From Pseudophaeomoniella oleicola (Eukaryota; Ascomycota; Eurotiomycetes; Phaeomoniellales; Phaeomoniellaceae), in contig QWDQ01000010.1 in the NCBI GenBank assembly GCA_003868215.1, positions 450,615 through 514,614 of the forward strand: a stretch of DNA of 64,000 bases. The letters run 5' to 3'. Made by a program: the position numbers and the translations under genes. The notes beneath the pieces are model-generated. The model searched no databases, had not been told where the DNA came from, and saw only the letters and a program-made list of their open reading frames with translations. Each line of letters begins with the position of its first letter. The stretch's first letter is position 1. This document shows positions 33,070 through 43,282 of this stretch, piece by piece.

Positions 33070-34187
33070 TCAGCTCAGCAATTCACGCACACTCATCCCC
33101 GTAAGACTGCTTCGAGGTTTCACGGATCGTACGATCTCTTGCGTCGTCCCTGCTTCTCCTGCATCCTCCCCCGCCTTGACGGTTTTGCCAAGCTCTCGGC
33201 GGTCACGATTAAGCATCAGCAGTGCGGCAGTCGCTGCATTCTGATCTGCATCCAAGTCGATCTCTTCGACAGACATCGTCGGACTATTGTCTTGGCCACT
33301 GCCTGTGCTGTGCGTGTCCATACCTGATGTCCGAGTTGATGATCCCTTCCCCTGTGTCTGGTCGTCTTGGGCTTTCAATCGGGGCGTAGAGCTCTCCGAG
33401 CTTGATTGCTGGGGTTCAAGCTCTGGTGACAAATACGGGGTAGACAATGCTGTGCTTGGCATGGAGCTGAAGGTCGGCGATGTCTGCATTTCACTTGGCA
33501 ACCAATGATCTTGTCCCTCGTTGGCTGCATTCTTGAGATCTGAGACGCAATTCTGCAAATAACGGAGGTAATCGATGGATGCCTGCCTCGATGTGTTAGC
33601 ACTGGTTTGATGGTCCACTCTCTGCCTGTACTCACCTGCAATATAGACAATTTGTGCATCTCATGCCCTCTACAGGCAGGTACCATATCCTTTAACGTCG
33701 CAAATTCTTCATTCATCTTCGATCTCCGTCTTCGCTCAATCAAGCTGTGAGCTGTCTTTCGGGCAATCTTGCGGCCCGCGGCTGTCGGGGTCCCTGCCTT
33801 TCGCTTTGTACCTGCGACTGATGGTAGATCTGCTTTTCCCTTCCCATTGTTGTTTACACTATGCTCCTCCAGTGAATGTGGATGCGCAGCCTTCGGCTTC
33901 ATCTGAATGATCTTGCGTGAGCGACTCGGGGGAGGTGGCAGCTCTACCGTCTGTTGCTTTGGAGGTTTTGTTGTCGAGGCGCGTCGTGGACGGCTCCTTT
34001 GTTCTCGAGAGAATGCATGACTGTGTTCAAAGGCGGATGTGGTACTAGAGCGTGAGGAATCTTCAAGCTTAGCCTGCAATGCAGGTGGCGGCAAAGCGAA
34101 AGCGTTATCGAGCGTTGAACGGCTCAAGTCTTTGGCTAGCAACTCGGTCGAAGAGACAGGTGTGGGGGGTAAATTTGGTTGTGGCAT
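33070..34187 (-). CDS. Basic helix-loop-helix transcription factor
   Basis: Two exons, 34187-33636 and 33582-33070, joined by a 53-nt intron with a GCTAAC branch site; 354 residues. The bHLH domain spans the junction: basic region RKTAHSLIERRRRSKMNEEF, helix 1 ATLKDMVPAC, loop GHEMH and helix 2 KLSILQASIDYLRYLQNCVSDLK. The basic region has the His, Glu and Arg of E-box binders. Upstream is a proline/serine-rich disordered stretch with two basic clusters; downstream is a Ser/Thr/Pro-rich segment ending RSSLTGMSVRELLS. Nuclear, dimeric regulator by family. Similar proteins in aspergilli are labelled generically as HLH factors, so the target pathway is not known. Confidence 0.9.
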
Positions 34188-34771
34188 CTTGATATGCGCC
34201 GTAGGTCGTCCTATGACTGTAGGACAGCAAGCTTCGAGGTCACCAACCGACTGGATTTCCTAGGCCGATCGACGCAGGCCTATCACGTCGCACCAATCAC
34301 ATCAATACCACTTTGATCGGATGAGGAATGTCTATACGACCCGTAGACAAGTCACGAGGAACACTTCAAGAGCAGGCTATGTCAAGCACAGCAATTCAAT
34401 CAAGTACAAAGGTAGGTAGTAACAGAAAAGATTGATGATTGAAGCTCGTTGTGTATGTACTCACAGCAGGAACGATAGCACCACATTAAGAAGAGAACAT
34501 GAGGGAGGGGACGAGAGAGGAAGAGAGCAGAGTAGAGCAGAGTAGAGCAGAGCATTCCATGTGCATGTGCTCACCACTCAAAACCCCCCAAACCCCTTAC
34601 AAACCACAGACCAGCACAGATCAGATCAGACCAGATACACAATTCCCAAGTGTCGCGTGCCCCCCGTGCACCAACTGATAGGCTAACAGACTAACTGACA
34701 TCAATCCCGAAAAGTCAATCAAAAAACCAACCATTTTATAATAAAAAAAATTCGTATTGTACGTACGTATC

Positions 34772-34819
<48 letters not shown>

Positions 34820-34993
34820 CAGCAGGTAAAATATGTAAGTTACTCTTTTTTCTTTGGTGAGTTGTTGTTGACAATGAAAAGGCACGGGGTCGTTGAGAGG
34901 GATTTGATTGGTTGGTTGGTTGAGTGGATGGATGGATGGATGGATGGGTTTACATGGGGGTTTAATTAGGGATTGAGGTGAGTGGCTTGGCGG

Positions 34994-35042
<49 letters not shown>

Positions 35043-35323
35043 GGAGAAAGGGGCACGTGATGAAGAGAGATGTGTGAAAATATAGGTACATAGGTAGAGA
35101 ATGGGAGGTATGATTGGGATATCTGTTGTTGGGGGAAATGGGTGGTGCAGATATCGGTATATAGGGATGGGGATGGGGTGAGCAATGGGCTTGCTTGCTA
35201 CTATCTATTACTACCTATATTTCAAGTACTAGGTACGTAGGTGCCTAGGTACTTAATCTTATAAGGTTGTCTACAAAAATCATCAGTATAGAGCGAGAGT
35301 ACGCTTTGCTATTCTATCCTTCC
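34188..35323. repeat. Intergenic region rich in microsatellites
   Basis: About 1.1 kb upstream of the bHLH gene and downstream of the nucleoside hydrolase. It contains 16 perfect TAG triplets (34772-34819), a GGAT repeat (about 34925-34946), about 22 GA repeats (34996-35040), and GATC/AGACC-rich and AGAGCAGAGT-rich stretches near 34530-34640. No gene is seen. Confidence 0.7.
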
Positions 35324-36865
35324 CTATCCAAACAGCCTCTCGAGCAAATACTTCGGAAACGCATCCTCACCAGGACTCCCGATCATCCTCACGATTCGAT
35401 TGCCCGAATTCTTGCCCAACCAGTTCCCGACGTCGTGCGGCGCTTCTCCGTCGCTGTCCCGTCTCCGTCTCGAGCGGGTGTCTCGCATCGTCTTACCGCG
35501 CGACCACTGACCCGCTGTCTCGACACGGATGTCCTCCGGGCTCTGTGGCGATCGGATCCAGGCGGTTGAGTCTTTCGTGAGCGCGTACCAGATGCAGATG
35601 GGGTCGTGGAGGCCGAGGGAGGCACTGTCGCCTTCGTGGCCGAGCGAGAGCTTCTCCATCTTGTCGAACATCGGGGTCATAAAGGCCATCATCCATTCGG
35701 CTAGAGGTGAGCCTTCTGCCAGCAGGGATTCTACTTTGGGGTTGAATAGGCCTCGTGAGAGGGCATGTTGCTCGGTGAGATCTAGCGCGAACAGTGTGAG
35801 CTTCAGCTGCTTCGACAGGCCCGGCGGGTATGGTGGCAGCTTTGACTTCTCAAATGAGACTGGCATGGTAGAAGCGGGACGTGGGGAAGTGAGTGCGTAT
35901 ACTCGTGCTGCGGCGATTGAGTCGGCGAAGACGTTAAATTCGGCGACTGGCGTTACGTTCCCGTCCACATCAACGGCTCCGCCCATAGACACGACCTCTT
36001 GCACGCGTAGGAAAGTTTCTGGATCCTCAGCCGCGGCGAGTGCTAGATTTGTTAGAGGACCGACAGCTACTATGGTGATGGTGTCAGGCTCGTTCTCCTT
36101 TAGCACCCGTAGTATCTCTTTGTGAGCTGGTCTGTATGAAGGTGTGAATGAAGTTGGCTTTTCAAGGCCAATAGTGTCCTTGGCTGTATTGACGATACCG
36201 TCGTTGACAGGCGGTTCTTCGAACAAATGGTCCCATGTCTGTTCTGGAGAGAGATGAGGATGCTAGAGTGGGGGTATCAATATCAGTTCCATCCATGTGG
36301 ATCAGCTCACCTACAGTCGTATGAATTCCAGCAAGACCATCTCGTCCATCTGGGAAATAGCAAGCTGTTAGTCATGTCTCTCCATCATAACATCTCAACC
36401 GTGGACCTACGGAAGTAATCCGCCATGATCAATTGATCTTCGAGAGGTTCCTCGGCTCCAATGGCGACCACAGGCTTATGGATCCTCATTCCATCAAAGC
36501 CTTCTAACTTCCCAGTCTTCTTCCTCCACGCAACTTCCTTTTCCAATACATTGAAAATAGAAACAAGGTTCTTCAGACAGCTGTATCCGTATGTCAGTCA
36601 TTTCCTTGTCGACAGACCGCTGTAGGGGGGAATTTACCTCCGTACTTCGACATTACCGAACGTCAACGATATCAATACCACTTCCAGCTCTTCCTCCTTT
36701 GCCGCGAGGGCAAGAAGTATTGCTATCACATCATCGACCCCCTTCAAGCCGAGAAATTAGATTACATTCCCAGTACGGCCTAGCCGCCTATCAAGGTAGT
36801 GTAGGAAAAGGTGGACGGGTACATACTGGATCAGTGTCGATGATGATTCTGCGAAGCGGTGCCAT
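35324..36865 (-). CDS. Inosine/uridine-preferring nucleoside hydrolase
   Basis: Five exons: 36865-36827, 36741-36638, 36580-36411, 36349-36315 and 36262-35324, phase-consistent, 428 residues. The N-terminal calcium site DTDPGVDD is formed across the first intron. Other family blocks are TFGNVEV, HGRDGLAG, TIVAVGPLTNLALA, MGGAVDVDGNVTPVAEFNVFADSIAA and LGLHDPICIWYAL with the late His-Asp ligand pair. These enzymes cleave the N-glycosidic bond of nucleosides to base and ribose in purine/pyrimidine salvage, normally in the cytosol. No signal peptide is seen. A basic linker (RSRRRRDSDGE) near the C-terminus is longer than in the bacterial enzymes. The fourth exon encodes only 12 codons. Confidence 0.92.
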
Positions 36866-37539
36866 TGCTGCAGACTGCAATCGATCAATGCCTTCAAAAA
36901 GACTTTCACGCTCCGAAGACCGGTGGCAACTGGGTGGTCCAAGAGGATATCCTTATTCACTACCAAGAACACGAACCGTCGATGGGGGAGAATAGTACCC
37001 AAGTGATCCGAGAGACTAAAGCTGACAATCTTACGATATTGGATGCCTGCTCTTGAGTTGTCGAGGTTAATTGAACCCCCAAAGTTCCCGAACACCAAGG
37101 TTGGGGGTCCGATAGCGGGGGAGAGATTCGGGATATCTTTGTTCTTTCGGCATCATTCCGCTGATTACGGGTTTTATCTCTGATATGCGCCTTTGCCAAA
37201 GACCTGTCTGTGATGTCTCATCTCATGCTGTACGTTATACTGTGTAGAAACATGAAGTCATGGAGAGGTCCGAAACTGTTATGGTTCCTCTAAACTAACT
37301 AGGGTTTGTGACCAGATGTGAACCTTGTCTGTGTTGCCGTGCCGTTAAAAGACGGGAATAATAATCAGAGCATGCCACCATCTCTCTACAGTGCTTCTTC
37401 TCTACAAGGACTGAGACAGTCACAAATGATCCTAGACGGAAACAGTTGCATGACTTTACTTTTCCATTACCGCTAAATATCTCCAGGAGAATATATATGA
37501 TACACGTGCCGCAATAAACCGCTACCGCTATCCCATAAT
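36866..37539. other. Intergenic region, no gene seen
   Basis: About 670 bp upstream of the nucleoside hydrolase and downstream of the I78-type inhibitor gene. I see no gene or clear repeat. Confidence 0.45.
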
Positions 37540-38115
37540 CTAACCGAATTTAACCTGCTTGACAGTGCCATCGCTATCGACGTGCACGTTTAATCTGTCT
37601 GGGTTGTGGTCCATGGTGAACATTGATTCGCCTTCGATAACGCGGTGATTCTGAGGGAGTTCGGCCTTGGGGAAAGACTAGGTTGGAGGATTGTCAGCAA
37701 AACGGATAAGGAAAATGATGTTATGAAATTGTAAAGCACATAGACAGCTGAGAACGGCAGCATCGTGTTGGAATCTGATGTCAGAGGTTCTGATCCCTGC
37801 CTTCAGAGATCGAAACAACATTGTGCGCTTTGACAAGACATTTTGATTCTTGCGTATGACATACACAACAACACCTCTTTCTTATTCGAGGCCCTGCTCA
37901 CAGACCATGCCCATTTCGAAACACGGTAGATGCCAGTATAGCGAGATATGACCGTGAAAAGAGAAGCTGAAGGGAAAAAAGCCGTCGCTTACCTCGTGAT
38001 CCCCGGCACTGCTCTCGGTCAATTTCTTTCCCAACAATTTATTCATCCACTCGCTTGTGAGGTCGCCACTACCACCTTTGCCGGTCGAGGTTATACCTGG
38101 GACAACAAGAGGCAT
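37540..38115 (-). CDS. Small I78-family peptidase inhibitor-like protein
   Basis: Two exons, 38115-37993 and 37677-37540, separated by an unusually long intron of 315 nt, giving 86 residues. The C-terminal part, HRVIEGESMFTMDHNPDRLN followed by VHVDSDGTVKQV, matches the I78 inhibitor pattern (P/E-G-D-M-x-T-x-x-x-x-x-R-L-N-x-x-x-D). The known member from Aspergillus fumigatus (AFUEI) is a secreted elastase inhibitor of 68 residues with a disulfide. Here there is no signal peptide and no cysteine, so an intracellular, disulfide-free form is inferred. The N-terminal exon (GLTSEWMNKLLGKKL-like helix, here SGDLTSEWMNKLLGKKL) corresponds to the inhibitor's first helix. Confidence 0.75.
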
Positions 38116-39092
38116 GATGAAGAACTTGTTTCGATGGTTTTGATACTCCTTCGGAGAATGTGGTTATAATGGTCTATTGAAGACAGACACTGATGAAGAG
38201 AATTTCTATGTGATAATATGTTAGAATTCTGTTCTGAAGGGGTGTTGAGAGGATGTGTGTATATATATACCAAAGAGGAATGAGAGTTGGTATGCAGGAC
38301 TACGTAGGCTGTTCAGCTGTTGACTCTTTCACTACGTCGTAGTACGTAGGCACTCGAGGGCACTGTAGCGGCTAAAGGCGGCGGAAGGGATAGATGACGT
38401 AGATCTGTACGCGATTATGGTGGGGTGATAAGATTTATCAATACTCCGAGGTTCGAGACCACCAGAATAACTCCGCGTCACCGTCAGGCAGACACTTATT
38501 ATCAATTCAGGGACTCGTAATTCGATGCCCACCACCGGTAGGGTATGATGATGGTGATCAAGGATTGATTATGATAATTCTTTCAACGGCCTGTTTCGCA
38601 AGAGCTACATCTGACGTATATTTGGGAGGCACGTCTTTGATTACAGTAGGTACTGAAGACGACATCCAACTTGATGGTGTCCGAGACGATCCCCTTCTGC
38701 AGCTTCCACTGACCTACCATGTATTTTAAACGCTCAACCGTCTAGTATCGTCGAGATGTGGCTGGTAGATGAGCATTGCCCTGCAAGCCGAAACTATTAT
38801 ATACCTACATAGGTAATATGCAAGCTTTTATTAGCTGATAAAGTCATGGAATGGAATAAGAGGGTTTCACGGATTTCAGCGTGATCTCATCATATATTTC
38901 CTGTTTTGACCATGACGGGCCATGGGCTGATCCCACTCTCATGAGGCAGTGGCACGGCTTTTCAAAGCTGCGGATTTTTATCGAAATGAAACCGTAAAAA
39001 TAGCAGAGGGAAAGAGAGGGAGAAGAGGTGTCAGTCAGAGTCCTGAGTACTATCCGGCTGTAAATATCTTTGGGGGGAGATCGCTACTGGGA
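38116..39092. other. Divergent intergenic region, inhibitor / PQ-loop gene
   Basis: About 980 bp. A TACGTCGTAGTACGTAGG element lies at about 38333-38351. An open frame runs upstream of the PQ-loop ATG from 38949 but looks like leader sequence rather than conserved protein. Confidence 0.4.
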
Positions 39093-40158
39093 ATGACCAT
39101 GTCTCTTCATCATCCCACAGACGGGGGAGGAACGCAGTTGTATATGGCACCTCAGACTTCGATTCCGCCAGCAGCCAATGTCCTAGGACTGATCGGTACC
39201 GTCTGCTGGTGTGTCCAGCTCTTTCCTCAGATATGGCGAAATTATCGAACCAAGTCGACAGAAGGGCTGCCGCACTCTATGATGTTCGTGTGGTCCTTTT
39301 CCGCCGTGCCATTTTTTGTCTATGCGGTTGTGCAGAACTTCAATCTTCCAATCCAGGTGCAACCGCAGTGCTTTGGTGTCCTGTGCTTGGCCACCTGGGC
39401 ACAATGTATGATCTACTCGGAACGTTGGCGTGTCTGGACGACGATTCTTGTCTCCACAGCTATCCTTATTCTCTACGCTGGTCTGGAGGTCGCCCTGGTG
39501 CTGGTTATCCGAGGGCCGTACTCCAGGGGAATTGCATGGCCGGTGCTCTCAATTGGAATCATCGCGTTTTTCCTTCTCGTTGCCGGCTATTTGCCCATAC
39601 CGTTCGAACTACTCAAACGCCGGGGCAGAGTAGTCGGGATTGATTTCCTGTTTCTAGCCATTGACTGGTGTGGCGCTTTCTTCTCACTTATGGCTCTCGG
39701 TCTGTTACACTCTCTTTTATTCACTTGAAATGACACTGACGACGTTATGAAGCCACCCAGTTTAGCTTCGATGCCTTATTTGGCACAATGTACGCTCTTT
39801 GGTGAGTTGCCATCTTCTCCATGGTGTCCTCAATGAAGTCAACTGACATGTGTTTCGTTGCAGTGCCGCCATCGAACTTTCCATATTCATTTCTCAAGGG
39901 ATCTGGTTGCTGCGAACGCGAAAGTTGAGAGGCAGAGCGAAGGCAGTGGGGCTGACATTTGACGACTTCCCAGAGGCTATGGAATGGCAACAGGGCGGGT
40001 GGAAGATCAATCAAAAATGGATGGGGGGAGGCAAAGAGGACGATGCGAAGACAGCTGAGGAAGCGAGTGATCTCGAAGCACCCGCAACCCTAGATGATGG
40101 ACATGCCGGCCACAATCGAAACATACCCGTAGCAGGAGTAGAGAGCGAGCAGACTTAG
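39093..40158 (+). CDS. PQ-loop repeat membrane protein
   Basis: Three exons, 39093-39699, 39753-39801 and 39864-40158, phase-consistent, 316 residues from the ATG giving MTMSLHHPTDGGG. An in-frame ATG 48 codons upstream exists but the added sequence is basic and unlike the family, so I prefer 39093. Seven hydrophobic segments are visible. PQ-loop motifs are LFPQIWRNYRTKSTEGLPHSM (first, with the Pro-Gln pair) and a second near GYLPIPFELLKRRGRVVGID, where Pro-Ile-Pro replaces the usual Pro-Gln. The C-terminal 90 residues are cytosolic, acidic and end EDDAKTAEEASDLEAP. PQ-loop proteins include lysosomal/vacuolar amino-acid exporters and sugar transporters; the cargo here is unknown. The stop is 59 bp from the end of the convergent DUF1857-like gene. 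Confidence 0.88.
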
Positions 40159-40217
40159 CATAGCTCAATATGCTGCAGATAGTAGATATAAGATATACTG
40201 CCCAATGCAATGTGGCA

Positions 40218-40846
40218 TCATTCGCCCAACTTGCCCTCCTGTGCTAGCTTTCTCATGGCCTCAATGGTGCCCTCGACAGCCATCTTTGCCATCTTCTTCT
40301 CCTTGTCCTTCAACTTGGCCAATTCCTCTCCATCGACACCTGGATGTCTCCTGTATTCCTCTCTTCACGTCAGTAGTCCGAAGACAGTCATACGTCCATG
40401 AAATAGACCTAAAAATGGCCAGAGAGAGAAGCCCAAAAAAAAGATGCTAACAGGAAGAAACAAAAGACTCACCACTCAAAAACATAGGTCATGTACAACT
40501 CCCCCCTTTCCCCCTCCGACACCACGTTCCGTACCGTACTCCCATCCGCCTGCTTAAACTCGACCCAACAATCCTCGAACGCGGTGACCGTCTCCCTCAC
40601 CTTCTTGTTCCCGTCCTTGAACGTAACGTCGCGGACGGTCACGAGGTTCCCAGATTGAGGGTCTGTCGACTCCGAGATGACGGTTGTGCTCGAGATGGCG
40701 GCGGGGACGTAGCTTTCGGCGCTGATGATTTTGTGTTGGAGGCCGCGCCAGATTTGGCGGCGGGTGAGGGGAGGGGAGTGGGAGGAGTTGGGGGGGTTGA
40801 TGGGGGAGGTGAAGGCGATGTGGTTTGTGGTGGTGGTGGAGGGCAT
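40218..40846 (-). CDS. DUF1857 (SRPBCC-fold) family protein
   Basis: Two exons, 40846-40473 and 40350-40218, phase-consistent, 168 residues. Recognisable blocks are NHIAFTSPINPP at the start, LTRRQIWRGLQHKIISAESYVPAA, TVRDVTFKDGNKKVRETVTA and the C-terminal TYVFEWRHPGVDGEELAKLK, with the exon join inside YVFEW-RHPG. This matches DUF1857/AtaL-like proteins of the START/SRPBCC fold, which bind small hydrophobic ligands; a few are encoded in metabolite clusters but most have no known role. No signal peptide or membrane segment. The last 35 residues form a charged helix. Confidence 0.85.
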
Positions 40847-41957
40847 GGTTTGCTGGAATCCGCGTGTTGGTGTGGTGGGTTACTGTTTACGTGGTTGTCT
40901 ACCTGTTGAGAATATATACTGTATGTTTACTTCCCTAGGATGTAGGTGTAGGTAAAACTTCTTCTAAAGAGAAAGAGCAAACGATGGTTCGAATTCTGCA
41001 CAATATATCCTCAACTCAGAAGCGAACGACAAGTACAACGGAAATCCCGTCCTACCACCAATATTTATTTATCTTCTCATCCACCAACCACCCAAGGCCC
41101 CCCTCCGGCCGCCACCAACATCTCCCCAAACGCCTCAACTTTCTTTTTCATTCCCGTCCGATTCCTTTTGTTTCATCAACCCGCTGTCATCCGTCCATCC
41201 CCCTCCGACCTTATGCACGATGTCCGTATCGTACCGTATTCCCCGCAATGTCCGAAGGAGCACCTTCTTGCTTCCACGTTGTATAGGTAGATAGGAGTAA
41301 GCGAAACGAGCCAATGATATGCAATATCGAGGATCATGAAGGGGGATAGCGATGACAACTGTGGCTCGTGGCTCGCCTGATATTCTGGAGTAAATACGAA
41401 AGGAAGGGCGTAGATATCGGACCTTTGAGATGCATGGCTGAAGCAGTGTGTCTATAGCTACTATGTACATAACTACTATGTACACATAGTAGGTATATGG
41501 GAGAACTTGAGTAGAGAAAAGGTACATCTAATTAGTAGCCTCCTATCAGAAAAGAGACATTTTTGGGGGAGCTCAGGTTGCTCGCTATATAATACATATC
41601 AATGTCAATGCCAAAGCTTCTCTCAACAACCACCCATTCTTTGCCCAATGCATCGCCAAAGCGTTGATATCTATCTATAGCCGGTCATGTGATCAAATAG
41701 GCTTCTATTGATATATCATCTTCAGTGTCAGCTAGTCGTCGTGTGTTTGTATTGTAGTGACTTGTTCTCAGAGCTCCTGTCCCTTGATCACTGGATAATT
41801 GTTGAAGACCCTCCATCTTCGTCTCGGAATTGGAGCTATGTCGTCATCGTTCTCTGAGATGGATGTGTTTTGAGGTCGCAGTGGAAGCCGTTTGGAGCAG
41901 GATTGGTAGTGATTTGGAGCTGTAAATGTAGTAGGTAGATCATTCCTGAATCGTCCC
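40847..41957. other. Intergenic region, 1.1 kb, no supported gene
   Basis: Upstream of the DUF1857-like gene and downstream of the Lys/Pro-rich gene. Pyrimidine/C-rich sequence spans 41090-41225. A palindromic CTACTATGTACAT...TACACATAGTAG arrangement lies at about 41458-41490. A minus-strand open frame at 41135-41527 is not protein-like. Confidence 0.4.
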
Positions 41958-42655
41958 TCATTCTTTGGCAGCTACGTTGTGATCCTCGCCGTCACTGTTT
42001 TCGATTTTGATCACTGCATGAGTAGTCATCGGGACGTCCGCGATATTATTTTTAACAGCCCGAGTGCCAGTTGGTGTAGCTGTGGCTGTAATTTGGTATG
42101 GGAGCTGACCGACTGCTTGAGTTGCCAGTGGTGTACCTGTAATCGTGAATTGGATTGCCAATGGTGCAGCTGTGGAGGTAGTTTGATACGGGTCGCAGCT
42201 GGTGGAAGTAATAGTAGGACGCTTCTGAAGTCGATGGGCAAGGATCGGAGTGATAGCAGAGATGTCATTGTCGTTAGCAGCTGGTTTCTCCTTCTTCGTC
42301 TGGGTGACTTTGCCATCGTCGTCGGTGGCTTTGCGTTTGCCTCTCTTCATCTTTGGCTTTGGCTTGGGTTTCGGCTTCAGCTTCGGCTTTGCAATGTCGG
42401 CAAGATAGTCATTTTCGTCCTTGCCCTGCCTCATCAGATCATCCCTGATCTCGTCCGCTCGCAGACGGTATCTCCCACTTTCGCGGAGCATAGCGATATC
42501 CTCGCCGATCTTTCTGATCTTCTCCTACCAATCGAATATCTTCATCGAGTCAGTTGGCCTCTTGTTGTCAGCTATGATCCTGTAGTTACGCTCGACACGT
42601 CGTCGACACGTCGATGGATGGTCTTTGGCTCTCTAAAGGTGCGCTGTGGAGCCAT
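41958..42655 (-). CDS. Hypothetical Lys/Pro-rich, probably nuclear protein
   Basis: Two exons, 42655-42590 and 42524-41958, phase-consistent, 210 residues. I do not recognise the family. The N-terminus (MAPQRTFREPKTIHRR, then KIRKIGEDIAMLRESGRYRL) is charged and helical. It is followed by a KPK-dipeptide repeat (KPKLKPKPKPKPK) running into KMKRGKRKATDDD, a good nuclear-localisation candidate. The C-terminal half is Thr/Ala/Pro-rich with short internal repeats (ATQAVGQLPYQ, GTRAVKNN, TTHAVIKIE) and ends with a possible SUMO-interaction or sumoylation-type sequence IKIENSDGEDH. Chromatin or DNA association is a guess from composition only. Confidence 0.6.
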
Positions 42656-43282
42656 TTGAAGCCTTATTTTTTTTTGGACTGGAAATCGATGTTGGAAGAT
42701 GCTTCTTCAGAGGGTAGATTGTAAGAAAAGAAGCGTAGACGAAATGAGATGAAAGATTTGAGACGTAAAGAAAGAAAAAGAGAAAGCCTATAGAGTTAAA
42801 GATTATTGTGCAATTTCACTGCTCTCACTTGACTTGGATTAATTCTATCCTGCGTTGGAACTCAAAGGTGTTTGGATGAGAATGTCTATCCAAGATACCA
42901 CTCGTCGTATTTCGAGTCTGGGTCCTTCCAGCGCGCACTAGAGTGAGGTCCACTTTCTGACTCCGGCCGAGTGCTGTTATGGAGAGCAGAGGTATATCTA
43001 TTCCGAACATCTTCAAGTCCTGTTCAAGATGATACTGCCGATGCTCTCATGGCACATTCGGATTTGGGTGAGGGCTCAAGGTTCATTCTCACACACTGCG
43101 AACACAAGAGGAAGTCTAGAATAGCAGAAAGTGATTGGAATCGAACATTGTGTCTCTGTCAGCAATTCATCAATGGGGGTATTTTATCTTTTGTAGAGAT
43201 AGAAATTAAGAATAGCCTCATGTCGCCTTACATAACAATAAAGAAGGTTGACGCTCCCTGAAGCATCGTTGGAACACCAATT
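42656..43282. other. Intergenic region, no gene seen
   Basis: About 630 bp between the Lys/Pro-rich gene's start and the SGT2 stop. Purine-rich near 42720-42790, as expected for a minus-strand promoter. A plus-strand open frame at 42971-43261 is not protein-like. Confidence 0.4.

Noticed and set aside
38949-39092. Upstream extension of the PQ-loop protein by 48 codons
   Set aside because: Basic, repetitive sequence not matching the family N-terminus; the frame being open is probably chance within the leader.
41135-41527. 130-codon minus-strand frame
   Set aside because: Composition (Tyr/Ile/Val then Lys/Glu) and lack of motif suggest chance; the plus strand is C-rich promoter-like sequence.
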